The position numbers and the translations under genes are program-made. The notes under the pieces were generated by a model. The model saw nothing but the letters and a program-made list of their open reading frames with translations. It searched no databases and had not been told where the DNA came from. From an uncultured Pseudomonadales bacterium (GTDB lineage: Bacteria; Pseudomonadota; Gammaproteobacteria; Pseudomonadales; Azotimanducaceae), in the NCBI GenBank assembly GCA_951813515.1, contig OX638346.1, forward strand, positions 1,543,617 to 1,607,616: DNA of 64,000 nt, written 5' to 3'. The first letter of the stretch is position 1. Each line of letters begins with the position of its first letter. Below are positions 9,692 to 23,948 of this stretch, piece by piece.

Positions 9692-9888
9692 GACTCCCCC
9701 CGTGCTGAAAAATCTGTGCTTAGGCGCAGGAATGATAACGCCATGGTCCGCGCGACAGAACGTTGCAGCGCGCCACCGGCAGATGCCCCTTTGACTGACC
9801 GGCCGGTCTGGCAACAGCCGATGTAAAAATCTCCGCGCACGTGTAGTACGCTAATCACGACTAACATTTCCAAGGGTGGTGGATAACC

Positions 9889-10710
9889 ATGAGACAGCCA
9901 AATTTCAACAAAGCCTCAACCATTCGCTTGGCCTTGCTAATGGGTGTACTGATCTTTTCGGGCAACGCACTCGCGACCCACACGTTCGAAGATGAAATCG
10001 ACGAGAACAAGTCGAACATCGAATTGAACGACGACGACATTGCCGGGAACAAGTCGGCGATTGAGTCGAACGACGAGGAGATCGCCAAGAACAAGGAGGA
10101 CATCGCGTCGAACGACGGGGAGATCGCCAAGAACAAGGAGGACATCGCGTCGAACGACGGGGAGATCGCCAAGAACAAGATGGACATCGCGTCGAACGAC
10201 GGGGAGATCGCCAAGAACAAGGAGGACATCGCGTCGAACGACGGGGAGATCGCCAAGAACAAGATGGACATCGCGTCGAACGACGAGGGCATCGCCTCGA
10301 ACATGGCGAGCATCAGATCCAACACTGGCTTGATCGGCGTCAACTCGAGGGGAGTTACGAACAATTCGCACCGGATTGATGCGAACGAGGGGAGAATCGA
10401 CGCGAACGCCGAGGCTATCGCTCGCAACGACATGAACATCCGAGACCTGAACGACCGATTGTTCGATGTCGACGAGCGCGTCAGCAAGATCGCCGCCATG
10501 GGTGCGGCACTTAGCGCCGTACCGAATCTGGTGCCGGGCACCAGCGACTTCTTTTTCGGCGTCGGCGTGGGTACCTACGGAGGCGAGACAGGTCTTGCGG
10601 TGGGTTTGTCCGGACGCTTGGGCGAAAACAAGAACGTTGTAATCAATGCCGGTGCGGCCACCAGCAGCGGCGAAACGTCCGCTCGGGTTGGGCTTGGCTT
10701 CTGCTTCTAG
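9889..10710 (+). CDS. short YadA-type trimeric autotransporter adhesin
   Basis: Outer-membrane trimeric adhesin, 273 aa. Signal peptide at about residues 1-29 (hydrophobic core LALLMGVLIFSGNALA). Residues 35-200 form a low-complexity stalk of Asn/Asp/Ile/Lys heptad-like units, including five perfect-length 14-residue repeats (NDGEIAKNKEDIAS and close variants, residues 61-130) encoded by 42-bp DNA repeats. The last 70 residues form a YadA anchor: FGVGVGTYGGETGLAVGLSGRL, then two further beta strands ending GLGFCF with terminal Phe. There is no obvious globular head, so it may act as a bare stalk or need a partner. The ATG follows AACC with only a weak GGTGG upstream. It is flanked by unrelated genes and has no chaperone or partner gene nearby. 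Confidence 0.85.
   Translation: MRQPNFNKASTIRLALLMGVLIFSGNALATHTFEDEIDENKSNIELNDDDIAGNKSAIESNDEEIAKNKEDIASNDGEIAKNKEDIASNDGEIAKNKMDIASNDGEIAKNKEDIASNDGEIAKNKMDIASNDEGIASNMASIRSNTGLIGVNSRGVTNNSHRIDANEGRIDANAEAIARNDMNIRDLNDRLFDVDERVSKIAAMGAALSAVPNLVPGTSDFFFGVGVGTYGGETGLAVGLSGRLGENKNVVINAGAATSSGETSARVGLGFCF
10069..10278 (+). repeat. five tandem 42-bp coding repeats in the adhesin stalk
   Basis: Five copies of a 42-bp unit, in frame (14 codons). Copies differ at a few positions: GAG/GGG in the third codon and GAG/ATG at the Glu/Met position. Units 2 and 4 are alike, as are 3 and 5, giving an ABAB order that suggests duplication of a two-unit block. A sixth, partial unit follows at 10279. Copy-number change here would lengthen or shorten the stalk without breaking the frame. 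Confidence 0.95.
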
Positions 10711-10952
10711 GTTAATCGCGACATAGGCGGTCCTGTCGCAGGAGGCGATGGCCGCTGCGTCTCGTCGGAGACCGACCTGGATGGACCAGCGGCCAGTGGA
10801 CAAAATTGCGGCACGCGGTACAGGGTATCGGTGTTGCAGCTGAAACCGGCGTCGCTTAGGTGTCGGTCGTGTCGCGGCGATGGTGCTCGCGTCCGTGGTA
10901 GTTGATTGGTCGAGTTGAACGCGCCGGCCGGCGGACCGCGTTTGCGGTCGCT

Positions 10953-11515
10953 TCAATCCATGGGAATGCGAATGACCCCGCCACCTATCACGTCGCCCAG
11001 TTCGATGTCGGTGCGCGGTGAGTCCTTGTGGTCGTTGTGGCAGTCGACGCAGGCGTCCGAAATCGCGAAGTCCGGATATACGGCGGTGAAGTACCGTTGC
11101 CCGCATAGCTCCTCTTCGCCGTAGAACTTCTCTTCGTTTTCGAGCACACGTTGCAGACCCTGCTGCTCGAGGTCCGTTCCGGGACCATTTTTCTTGTTGA
11201 TCGGATGCAGCGAAAGGAGCGAATAGGAGAAGTCTCCGTTTCGTCCGCCACGTGTTCGGCGCCGAAGCGGAACATCTGCGCGGGCAACGGCAGCGCGAAC
11301 CGCACCCTCCGGAGCGAAGCGGCCGCGAAACCGGCGATGCTCTCCTGCCAGGCCCCATCGCTCCAAAGCCGCTGGAGCAGCGTCGGACCGAATCGGTCCG
11401 GCATGAAGATACGGGGAATCAGAGCGGTGCCGAGAGCGGCGACACCGCTGGTTGCGGCGAATACCAGCAGGTATTTGCGAAATCGCGCCAGGCGAGCCTG
11501 GACCGCCATCAGCAT
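10953..11515 (-). pseudogene. haem-binding DUF3365/Tll0287-like protein, frameshifted
   Basis: Two overlapping frames together give one recognisable protein. The first (from ATG 11515) starts with a membrane anchor (YLLVFAATSGVAALGTALIP) and continues to LPLPAQMFRFGAEHVADET. The family sequence then resumes in another frame at about 11225-11235 with GDFSYSLLSLHPINKKNGP and runs to the haem-binding CVDCHNDH and the conserved end LGDVIGGGVIRIP. This is the Tll0287-like (DUF3365) pattern of a periplasmic c-type haem sensor domain. A single 1-base indel in GACGAAACGGAGAC would restore the frame. The helical region before LPLPAQ also looks short. The start overlaps the preceding small frame by 7 bp. 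It could be a real pseudogene or an assembly error. Confidence 0.7.
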
Positions 11516-11796
11516 GGTGCGTTGGATGGCAGCATCGCGCCGGCGACCTCGCGGCCGATCAGGTCCATGATTCTGAGCTGCTGTATGCTCGGAGTCGCCT
11601 GGGCGATCTCTCTCTCGGACAGGATTTCCGGAAAGATGCTGCAGGCGTCCACCAGGGCGATCCGGACGACGTCCCTTGGATCGGGTATGTCATCGGAAAG
11701 CAGCACTTCCCGGATGTGCAGCTTGACGTCCCGTTGAGCGGCGCCGTCACAAAAGTCAGCGGGGTGACGATCATGTTTCGCAATGTTGCGTGGCAT
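11509..11796 (-). pseudogene. possible C-terminal remnant of a GPP34/GOLPH3-like protein
   Basis: A 95-aa frame whose second half (REVLLSDDIPDPRDVVRIAL, then VDACSIFPEILSE) resembles the C-terminal helices of bacterial GPP34-domain proteins as I remember them. The N-terminal two thirds of such a protein are absent, because the region upstream belongs to the opposite-strand gene at 11926. Its stop overlaps the ATG of the DUF3365 frame. The family assignment is tentative; an HMM search against PF05719 would decide it. Confidence 0.35.
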
Positions 11797-13028
11797 CGAG
11801 CGGCCATGGCCGCCCGTGAGCGGCAGTCTACATGCTTCGTTGCGCGTGGGCGTATGTCGCGGCTTGGCGCCGATTGAGTTACATGGCGCTGCCGTGCTAC
11901 GTTTCCGGGATTCGCCCCCCTCGTAGTGATGCCAACGCCTGTGTTCGAGCACATCCAACGCGTACCCGCGGTGGTGTGGGCGGCTACAGGCGGTTTTCTC
12001 GTCGCGTCGGCGGTGCTTTTTGCATTGGTTGATCATGTGCTGGAGCGGCGGGCGGTCGTGCGCATGGACCGTTTTGGCGGCACGCTGGGCGCGCTGGCCG
12101 CCGAATTGGCTGTCGAGCCCATGCTGCGGCCGAACCCGGTGGCGTTCAGCAATCTTGGGCACCGGATGACGGCGTTCGACGAGGTGGTCGGATTCAGTCT
12201 GTATACCGTCGATGATCGTGTCCTGGTCTTCTCGGGCCGCGACGCGAAAGAGGTAGGGACAGTGCATCACACGCACCCGGTTGCCGCGGACGATACGGTA
12301 ATCGGCTATGCGCGGATCGTCCTGGATCGAGAGCGTTTCCGGCCGACGGTGGCGGAGCTGGTTTTCGTCTCGGTGCCGTTCTGGCTGATTGCGCTGGCAG
12401 CGACCATCGGCTTGGCGGTTGTCGCCCCCCGCCTGACACGATCTTCGAAAGCGCGTGAAGCGGATGTGGAGAATGTCGAGGCTGGTGCCGCGTTCATCCT
12501 TGTCATCAACCTGTTCGATCAGAAGAACATGCCGGGAGAGGAACAGGGCGCGGTGCTCGGGCTCGCACTTGAGCGAGCGGACCAAGTCGCGAACATCTAT
12601 GGCGGCAAGGCGGAGCCATTGCCCGGTACGGGGATCCTCGTGATGTTTGACGGTACCCAGAGCAGTGATCGCTGTTTCGAAGTGTGTTGCGCGGCGCTAT
12701 TGACTGCGAAGGTGATCGAACTCACGAACTTTCGACGCGCTGCGCGCTCACAGCCAACGTTTCGCTTCGGCCTGCACCGTCGCGACGAACCCGCACCGAA
12801 CACGACCGTCGAGGAGTCCGAGGAGGCCCGCGAGGCTCTGCTCCTGTCCGCATTGGCCCCGGATGGAAAACTCGCCGTCAGCGAAGACGTGTTCTCCCGG
12901 ATCGACGGGCCGGACAAACTGGCAGCGGATATGGCGCCGCGCCGGGCCTTGGCCGGAACCAACCTGAGCGGATATCGTCTTGTCCACGCGGCCCTTGGAT
13001 CGTACGGGAGCGTGATTGAGCGTCAGGC

Positions 13029-17948
<4,920 letters not shown>

Positions 17949-17968
17949 TTACGCTTTTCGAATAACCC

Positions 17969-18583
17969 TCATTCCATCGAACCCAAGGCGTTGCTGGTGC
18001 GGACGCTCTTTCCGGCTCTTTCGACGCGCACCGGGCTCCCCGACTCTGCATCGGCCGCGACGCCGGGAGCGCCGTCACGTTCGGACACGGGGAGGAAGCA
18101 TTGATTCGCGGCATCTGGCTGTTCGATCGAGATGCCGTGCTCGATGCACATGTGCAGGAATTCTCCAAGGAAGCGATTGACCTGCACCTTTTCATCGGGA
18201 TGCCGCATGTGCGAGTTGGGATATTCGTATACCGCCCGGAACCGGCGCTGGTCCTGGAAAGAGATCACTTCCGCGGACTGGGCATCGTGATACACGCGGA
18301 CCCCGAGCAACGTTTCCGGCACGTCCTCGGCGTCGCCGCTTCTTCCCCGGGCGCTCGCCTGGCTGAGCTCGATCACCGTCGTGTACTTGTGACGCTCGAC
18401 AATCCGCAGGATCACCTGCGGCTCGCTGTCGCCGAGCGTTATGGCGAAGGCGCTTCGGTCGGAGTTGACCAGCATCGGCATGAGGCGCATGAGACGCGCA
18501 TAGTTGGCCTCGCACTCGGCCATGTGTGCGCTGAGATCCAGGCTGTAGCGTTTTTGTCGCGCCTTGTTACACGCCAGTGTCAT
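17969..18583 (-). CDS. DUF1249 protein (YqiB-like) with C-terminal extension
   Basis: Cytoplasmic protein of unknown function, similar to E. coli YqiB. Recognisable stretches are AECEANYARLMRLMP, VRVYHDAQSAEVISFQ and FRAVYEYPNSHMRHPDEKVQ followed by VNRFLGEFLHMC. From the ATG at 18583 the protein is 204 aa; the last 40 residues (after EHGISIEQPD) go beyond the normal YqiB end and are low in conserved features. It is 20 bp upstream of cpdA and divergent from tolC, as in the enterobacterial locus. The true start could lie further upstream in the same frame. Confidence 0.82.
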   Translation of the reverse strand: MTLACNKARQKRYSLDLSAHMAECEANYARLMRLMPMLVNSDRSAFAITLGDSEPQVILRIVERHKYTTVIELSQASARGRSGDAEDVPETLLGVRVYHDAQSAEVISFQDQRRFRAVYEYPNSHMRHPDEKVQVNRFLGEFLHMCIEHGISIEQPDAANQCFLPVSERDGAPGVAADAESGSPVRVERAGKSVRTSNALGSME

Positions 18584-18816
18584 TGCACACCAATGTCGCC
18601 AATTCCTCACCAAACGCAGTTTCTGCGGCGCACGATTCCTGGCGCGTGAATCCAGCCAGAACCGAGCGACGAGAATCATCTCTCGTTTCGTACAAGGAGC
18701 ATTGTACTAGAAGATCGTTCGGCAGCGGCTTTTGGGGCACAACCGACTTCGGCGGGTGGTAGACTGCGGCGCGCCTTGTCGGGGTGGCGGCAGAAGCGGA
18801 GGAATTGGAGGAAGCG

Positions 18817-20274
18817 ATGAAAAAGTCGGCAGCGGGCAGTTGGCTCCGCGCGGCGATTTGCGAGCAGCGGCGCGCGAAGAAGCTGTTGTGGCGCGTGGGC
18901 CCGGCGGTCTTGGTGCTGGGTCTTGCCGTGCCTCTCGATGCAGCCGATGATGGGGCGAGCATCCAGGATCTTTATGCGGCGGCGAGGGCGAACGACCCGG
19001 TCCTGGGCGCTGCGAAGGCGGATTACCGAGCGCGCAAGGAGGGAGTGCCCCAGGCGCGCGCTGCGTTGCTGCCGAGCCTGTCCATGGGCGGGTCGACCTC
19101 CCAGAACCGCCGCAGCTTCCCCGGTTCGCGCATCGACATCGACCCGAACAGCCCGAGCTTCGGCCAGATATTCACGATTCCATCCCAGACCTCGAACAGC
19201 CACGGCTGGAACGCACAGATTCGGCAACCCGTATTCAACGCGCCGAGCTGGTTCAACTACCGCCGCGCCCAGTCGCTGTCGGTGCAGGCGGAACATGATC
19301 TCGAGAATGCCGAACGCAACCTGATAGTTCGGGTCGCGCGCGCCTATCTCGACGTGCTTCGCGCCCAGGCCCGCGTGGAGGCCGCCCGGGCCGAGGAGCA
19401 GGCAGTCAAGCGGCAACTGGAACAGGTGCAGCAGCGCTTCGATGTCGGCCTGGTCGCGATCACCGATGTGCTCGAATCGACCGCTGCCTACGATGCCTCC
19501 GTCGTGCGCCGCATCCAGGCGGACGGGGACCACGACGTGTTCTTCGAGACCTTGAAGACCATCACCGGGGTGGCGCACGAGAGTGTCGACAGTCTTGATA
19601 GCGCCTTGCCCATTGCGGACCCGGAGCCGAACGACGAGGACGCGTGGGTAGCACGGGCCGTGAACTCCAACCTGGCCATCCTGAGCGCGCGCGAAGGGCT
19701 CACGGCGGCGCGGCGCGGCCACCGGGCGGTGCGTTCGGGTCACTTGCCGACCCTGTCGGCGGCCATTTCTCACAACTATTCGACCACCGGCGGAACCGAG
19801 TTGATCGCAAGCCAGTCGGAGGCGCAAAGCTATGTCCTGTCGGCGAGTATTCCGATCTTCCAGGGCGGCGCGCTTTGGTCGCGGTCGCGGGAGTCCCGAC
19901 ACAACGTTGATCGGGCGCGCCAGTTTCTGCAGGAACGCGAGTCGACAGTGATCCGAGACACGCGAAACCTGTTCCGCGCCGTCGTCACGGACGTCGTCCG
20001 CGTGCAGGCAAGAATTCGCGCCATCAAGTCGGCCGAGTCCGCGCTGGAAGCGACGCAGACGGGGTACGAGGTCGGCACGCGCAACATCGTCGACGTGCTG
20101 CAGGCACAGCAGAGACTGTTCCAGTCGCAGTTCGACTACGCCGACTCGCGCTACAACTACGTGCTCGACATGCTCCAGCTCAAGCTGAGCGCGGGGTCTC
20201 TCGAGGAACGGGACATCAGCGACCTCGCAGCGTTCACCGACCCGTCAAACCCGGTGGTTCGAATCGTCCCCTGA
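18817..20274 (+). CDS. tolC: TolC-family outer-membrane efflux protein
   Basis: Outer-membrane channel that forms the exit duct of tripartite efflux pumps and type I secretion. 485 aa from the ATG at 18817, which follows GGAGG by 5 nt. Long basic N-terminus, then signal segment VGPAVLVLGLAVPLDAAD, then two OEP repeats: SIQDLYAAARANDPVLGAAK opens the first, and VQQRFDVGLVAITDVLESTA and TGYEVGTRNIVDVLQAQQRL are the conserved turn motifs of the two repeats. It could serve the MacAB-type pump encoded at 27.0-30.5 kb, though tolC usually serves many pumps. Divergent from the DUF1249 gene. Confidence 0.93.
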   Translation: MKKSAAGSWLRAAICEQRRAKKLLWRVGPAVLVLGLAVPLDAADDGASIQDLYAAARANDPVLGAAKADYRARKEGVPQARAALLPSLSMGGSTSQNRRSFPGSRIDIDPNSPSFGQIFTIPSQTSNSHGWNAQIRQPVFNAPSWFNYRRAQSLSVQAEHDLENAERNLIVRVARAYLDVLRAQARVEAARAEEQAVKRQLEQVQQRFDVGLVAITDVLESTAAYDASVVRRIQADGDHDVFFETLKTITGVAHESVDSLDSALPIADPEPNDEDAWVARAVNSNLAILSAREGLTAARRGHRAVRSGHLPTLSAAISHNYSTTGGTELIASQSEAQSYVLSASIPIFQGGALWSRSRESRHNVDRARQFLQERESTVIRDTRNLFRAVVTDVVRVQARIRAIKSAESALEATQTGYEVGTRNIVDVLQAQQRLFQSQFDYADSRYNYVLDMLQLKLSAGSLEERDISDLAAFTDPSNPVVRIVP

Positions 20275-20304
20275 GGGACGATTTCCGAAAGGGATGTAGG
20301 AATA

Positions 20305-21375
20305 GTGGAATTCGGTATTTCCTGCGGCCGTGTTACCCGTGTCGACTTTGTCGCCGACGCAGAAGACTTGGGCTATGACTTCTGCTGGGTCGGCGACTCG
20401 CCGATGCTGGCGTCCAATCCCTGGGCCGCACTCGCACTGATATCGCAGCGCACCCAGCGCATGCGCATTGGGACCGGAGTTGCGATTCCGGGCCTGCGCA
20501 CGGCACCGGATATGGCCAACGGCATCGCCACGATCAATCAACTCGCACCCGGACGCGTGTTTTTGGGCATCGGGACGGGGAATACGGCGATGCGGACCCT
20601 CGGGCGCCCGCCCACGCGGGTGAAACCCTTTGCCGACTACATTCGACTGGTCCGGGGGCTTCTGCACGGCGAGGAGGTCGAATACGCCGAGAACGGTGAC
20701 CCGCATCCAATCCGATTTCAGCGACCGGGGCAGGGCAATTACGACCTGAGCGGCCCCGTTCCGATCCACGTCGGCGGCTTCGGTCCCCGAGCCCAGGCGA
20801 TTGCCGGCGAGCTGGGAGATGGCCTGATCACCGGGATTCCGCGGGGCGGCACCATTGGCGAGGCGCTGGCGAACGTGCGTCGCGGGGCGGAACGCGCCGG
20901 CCGCAGTCTGGATGGGTTCCTTACCACCGCACTGGTCAACCTGATAGTGCTGGAGCCTGGCGAGGCCCTCGACTCGGAGCGCGTGGTGCAACAGTTGGGC
21001 CCGTCCATCATGGCGAATGTGCACTACCTGGTGGACGCAGTCCGGGATGTCGGCATCGAGCCGCCGGACTACATACGACCGATCTGGGACGACTACCTTG
21101 CCTTCCACGAGTCGCGCGACGCGGAACATCGGCACCAGTTGCTTCACCAGAGCCACTACAGCTACATCGATGAAGACGAGGCAAATTTCATCACCCCGGA
21201 ACTGGTGAGCGCTTTCGGCATCGTGGGCGAACCGGATTCGATCATCGAGCAACTCAACGCGTTGGAAGCCGAAGGGCTGGATGCGATCTGCTTCATCCCA
21301 CCCGGCGGCAACGCGCGCGGCGCGTACCGGGACTTCGCCAGGGACGTGATATCGAGGATGCGGGCGGGCGAATAG
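20305..21375 (+). CDS. LLM-class flavin-dependent oxidoreductase
   Basis: Luciferase-like TIM-barrel oxidoreductase, 356 aa, start GTG 20305. Seen: DLGYDFCWVGDSPM, RTQRMRIGTGVAIPGLR, INQLAPGRVFLGIGTGNTAM and PVPIHVGGFGPRAQAIAGE, then GDGLITGIPRGG, the flavin-binding pattern of the 5,10-methylenetetrahydromethanopterin reductase-like group. FMN versus F420 use cannot be read from sequence. It is 30 bp downstream of tolC on the same strand and may share its transcript, but a functional link is not evident. One of four paralogous LLM genes in this window. Confidence 0.85.
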   Translation: MEFGISCGRVTRVDFVADAEDLGYDFCWVGDSPMLASNPWAALALISQRTQRMRIGTGVAIPGLRTAPDMANGIATINQLAPGRVFLGIGTGNTAMRTLGRPPTRVKPFADYIRLVRGLLHGEEVEYAENGDPHPIRFQRPGQGNYDLSGPVPIHVGGFGPRAQAIAGELGDGLITGIPRGGTIGEALANVRRGAERAGRSLDGFLTTALVNLIVLEPGEALDSERVVQQLGPSIMANVHYLVDAVRDVGIEPPDYIRPIWDDYLAFHESRDAEHRHQLLHQSHYSYIDEDEANFITPELVSAFGIVGEPDSIIEQLNALEAEGLDAICFIPPGGNARGAYRDFARDVISRMRAGE

Positions 21376-21378
21376 ACC

Positions 21379-22638
21379 CTACGCGATGATCTCCTCGAGC
21401 CGTGCGAGCAGTTTGTTGCTGGCGCCGCGGTTTTGATCGATGACTTGACGCGCTGCGCGGCCTTGGGTGTTTCGAAGTTCGGGGTCTGCGAGCAGCTCCG
21501 CAACCGCGCCGGCAAGGCTCCTCTCGTCGACGGAGCCCAGACAGCCGGCTTGTTCGAACTGTTGCGTGATCTCGGCAAAGTTGAAGCGGTGGCGGGCCAT
21601 CAGCATGGGTGTGCCGTGAACCGCCGCTTCGATGGGGTTGTGGCCGCCCACCGGCACCAGGCTGCCGCCGAGGAAGGCGGCGTGCGCGATCCCATACCAA
21701 TAGAGCAGTTGCCCCATCACGTCGACGATAAGTACGTTCGGCTTGTCCTCGTCGGGCGGTCCGTGGGACAAGCGGACCGACGAGTGTCCCGAACGGTCGC
21801 ACAGGGTGACCACGTCGTCGACGCGGCGTGGATGCCGAGGGACGAGGACCAGCAACAGGTCGGGAAACCGGCGCAGCAGTTCGGCGTGCGCTGACAGCAC
21901 GATCTCTTCTTCGCCTGGATGGGTGCTGCCCGCAATCCAGGCGAGCCGCTCCGATGTCCACTCGCGGCGCAATCGCGCGACTTCGCTGTCGAGATCGGGT
22001 GGGATGTCGAGATCGAACTTGATGCTGCCTGTGACTTCGAGCCGGGCCTTGTCCGCTCCGAGACCCTCGAACCGTCGCGCCGTTTCCGGGTACTGGCAGA
22101 ACAGGTGATCGAGATCCCGCAGCATGGTCCGGGTCAGGCCCGGGACGAGGGCATACCGGCGTGCTGATCTTTCCGATAGACGGGCATTGACCAGGCATGT
22201 GAGAGCGCCCCTCCCTCTCACGCCGCGGAGGATGTTCGGCCACAGCTCGGTTTCCATCAAAACGAGCGCTCGCGGCTCCACGCGGCGCAGGAACCGGGTC
22301 ACGGCCCAGGGATAATCGTAGGGCACGTAACAGTGATCGACGATCTCGCCCAGGCGCTCGACGACCTGTTCACTGCCGGCGGGCGTCGTGGTCGTAACCA
22401 GGAACCGCGTGTCCGGCATACGCGCCTTGAGCGCGCGGATCGTCGGCGCAGCGCCTATGGCCTCACCTGCGGAAACCGTGTGGAACCAGATCACGTCCCG
22501 GCCCACGTTTTCGGGGACATGTCCCCAGCGTTCGCCACGTCTCTCGGCGTAAGCGGGCTCGCTCCCGGCCCGGACGAAGAGGCGCAGCCAGACCAGGGGC
22601 AGGGCGATTAGCAGGAGCAGGTTGTAGACAACGCGCAT
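21379..22638 (-). CDS. waaA: 3-deoxy-D-manno-octulosonic acid transferase
   Basis: Inner-membrane glycosyltransferase that adds Kdo to lipid A precursor in LPS synthesis. 419 aa from the ATG at 22638 with GGAG 6 nt upstream. N-terminal membrane anchor VYNLLLLIALPLVWLRLFVR, catalytic-loop HTVSAGEAIGAAP, DYPWAVTRFLRRVEPRALVL, METELWPNIL, CLVNARLSERSARRYALVPG, IAGSTHPGEEEIVLSAH, and SLVPVGGHNPIEAAVHGTPM, the sugar-nucleotide site. All are diagnostic. It is 28 bp downstream of the Gfo/Idh gene on the same strand, an unusual partner for waaA. Confidence 0.96.
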   Translation of the reverse strand: MRVVYNLLLLIALPLVWLRLFVRAGSEPAYAERRGERWGHVPENVGRDVIWFHTVSAGEAIGAAPTIRALKARMPDTRFLVTTTTPAGSEQVVERLGEIVDHCYVPYDYPWAVTRFLRRVEPRALVLMETELWPNILRGVRGRGALTCLVNARLSERSARRYALVPGLTRTMLRDLDHLFCQYPETARRFEGLGADKARLEVTGSIKFDLDIPPDLDSEVARLRREWTSERLAWIAGSTHPGEEEIVLSAHAELLRRFPDLLLVLVPRHPRRVDDVVTLCDRSGHSSVRLSHGPPDEDKPNVLIVDVMGQLLYWYGIAHAAFLGGSLVPVGGHNPIEAAVHGTPMLMARHRFNFAEITQQFEQAGCLGSVDERSLAGAVAELLADPELRNTQGRAARQVIDQNRGASNKLLARLEEIIA

Positions 22639-22666
22639 CATCTTCTCCGCGCGACGAACGCAGGCG

Positions 22667-23752
22667 TCAGAGGTCGTCCAGGTCGACGGCTTCTCCTCCC
22701 CTGCGGGACGACTCGAAGATGCCCATGATGATCTTGATGGTCTCGATATTGTCCCGGCCGCTGCTGATGGGTTCGCTGCCGGTCCTGCAGCACTGGGCGA
22801 AGTGCAGGATCTCGTTGACGAAGTAGTCGGTGGTAGGCAGGTCGACGCCGCTCGTATCCAGGGGCTCGAAGTTCGGACCTGTCCATCCCTGCCCCGGCGC
22901 CTCCTCCTTGATCGACAGCATGAGCTTGCCGAAATGCCGCGTCGGACTCGTCTCGCTCTCGGCCGCCGTCGGCGTCGTCGAATGCAGGGTGCCCTTGCTG
23001 CCGAAAAGAATGTAGCCTCTCCCTTCGGGCGCCAGCGAACTCCCCACGCCGAATACGTCGCCGATGGCGCCGCTCTCGAACTCGAGGGTCGCGGCGACCA
23101 GGTCCTCGGCGCCGTTTTGCAAGTGTGGCGCAAGAGACCTGCACACGGCGGTCACCCGCTTCACGTTGCCGACGTAGAAACGCAGGAGGTCGAGGTGATG
23201 CACGCTGGTGACCATCAGCATGCCGCCGCCACGCTTGCGGTCGTCCATCCAGTGACCTTCCCGGGGGCGACCGTTGCCGCCTCCCATCAGGTGCGTACGA
23301 ACGGCGTGAATCTCTCCGAGCCTGCCGTCGTCGATAGCGCGTTTCGCCGCCTGGGCTTCGGGCGAATAACGCAGGTGCTGGGCGATCATCAGCTTCACCC
23401 CGGCGTTGTCGGCCGCGGCAATCATGTCCCGGCAACCCTGTAGCGTATTCGCCATCGCCTTCTCGACGATGACGTGCTTGCCAGCTTGCGCCGCCGCGAC
23501 TGCGAGCGGCGCGTGCGTGTCGTGCGTGGTGCAGATGTCGACCGCTTCGATGTCGGCGTGGCGCAGCATGTCATGGACATCCAGGTAGACGGCGTCGACA
23601 CCTGCCCGAGTGGCGTAGTTTCGGGCGGCGTCTTCGACGATATCGCATACGGCCATCAGCCGGACCTGGTCGCGATGATTGAGGAAGGCGGTCAGGTGTC
23701 GACGGGCGATGCCGCCCGAGCCGATCAGGCCGATCTTCAGTGGTTCGGACAT
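22667..23752 (-). CDS. Gfo/Idh/MocA-family oxidoreductase, copy 1
   Basis: NAD(P)-dependent sugar or polyol dehydrogenase-like protein, 361 aa from the ATG at 23752 (GGGGGAG upstream). N-terminal Rossmann GLIGSGGIARRH, the family EKA motif in GKHVIVEKAMANTLQGC and HHLDLLRFYVGNVKRV in the substrate domain, with MLMVTSVHHLD containing the likely catalytic His region. Substrate unknown. The paralogue at 43859 shares long identical stretches (for example NTLQGCRDM, FYVGNVKRV against YYVGNVKRV, ATLEFESGAIGD). Same strand as waaA downstream; divergent from the monooxygenase gene at 23949. Confidence 0.88.
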   Translation of the reverse strand: MSEPLKIGLIGSGGIARRHLTAFLNHRDQVRLMAVCDIVEDAARNYATRAGVDAVYLDVHDMLRHADIEAVDICTTHDTHAPLAVAAAQAGKHVIVEKAMANTLQGCRDMIAAADNAGVKLMIAQHLRYSPEAQAAKRAIDDGRLGEIHAVRTHLMGGGNGRPREGHWMDDRKRGGGMLMVTSVHHLDLLRFYVGNVKRVTAVCRSLAPHLQNGAEDLVAATLEFESGAIGDVFGVGSSLAPEGRGYILFGSKGTLHSTTPTAAESETSPTRHFGKLMLSIKEEAPGQGWTGPNFEPLDTSGVDLPTTDYFVNEILHFAQCCRTGSEPISSGRDNIETIKIIMGIFESSRRGGEAVDLDDL

Positions 23753-23948
23753 GTCTCGCATCTCCCCCGTGGTGTTTACGAGCAGGAAGAATAAACGATT
23801 GCGGCGCGGGCACCGGAAGCGGACAGCGGCCGGACGTCCCCTGGGACAGGGGTGCTGCGTTTGTGGGCGAACAACGCCCTATGCTAAAAAAGGAGGGCAA
23901 GTCCGAGGGGGGAAACCCCCGAACTTACTTTGGGAAGGGAGAGTTGTC

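Noticed and set aside
10069..10278. Regular 42-bp repeats considered as a CRISPR array.
   Set aside because: No unique spacers; units are contiguous, in frame and encode the adhesin stalk.
9937..11358. Long open frame antisense to the adhesin (473 codons).
   Set aside because: Composed of Arg/Val/Asp repeats mirroring the coding repeats; no RBS or domain, and it runs through the DUF3365 gene in the wrong frame.
11797..12585. Upstream part of the long minus-strand frame beginning at 12585.
   Set aside because: It is antisense to the membrane-protein gene and has no family features; only the 11509-11796 part looks like protein.
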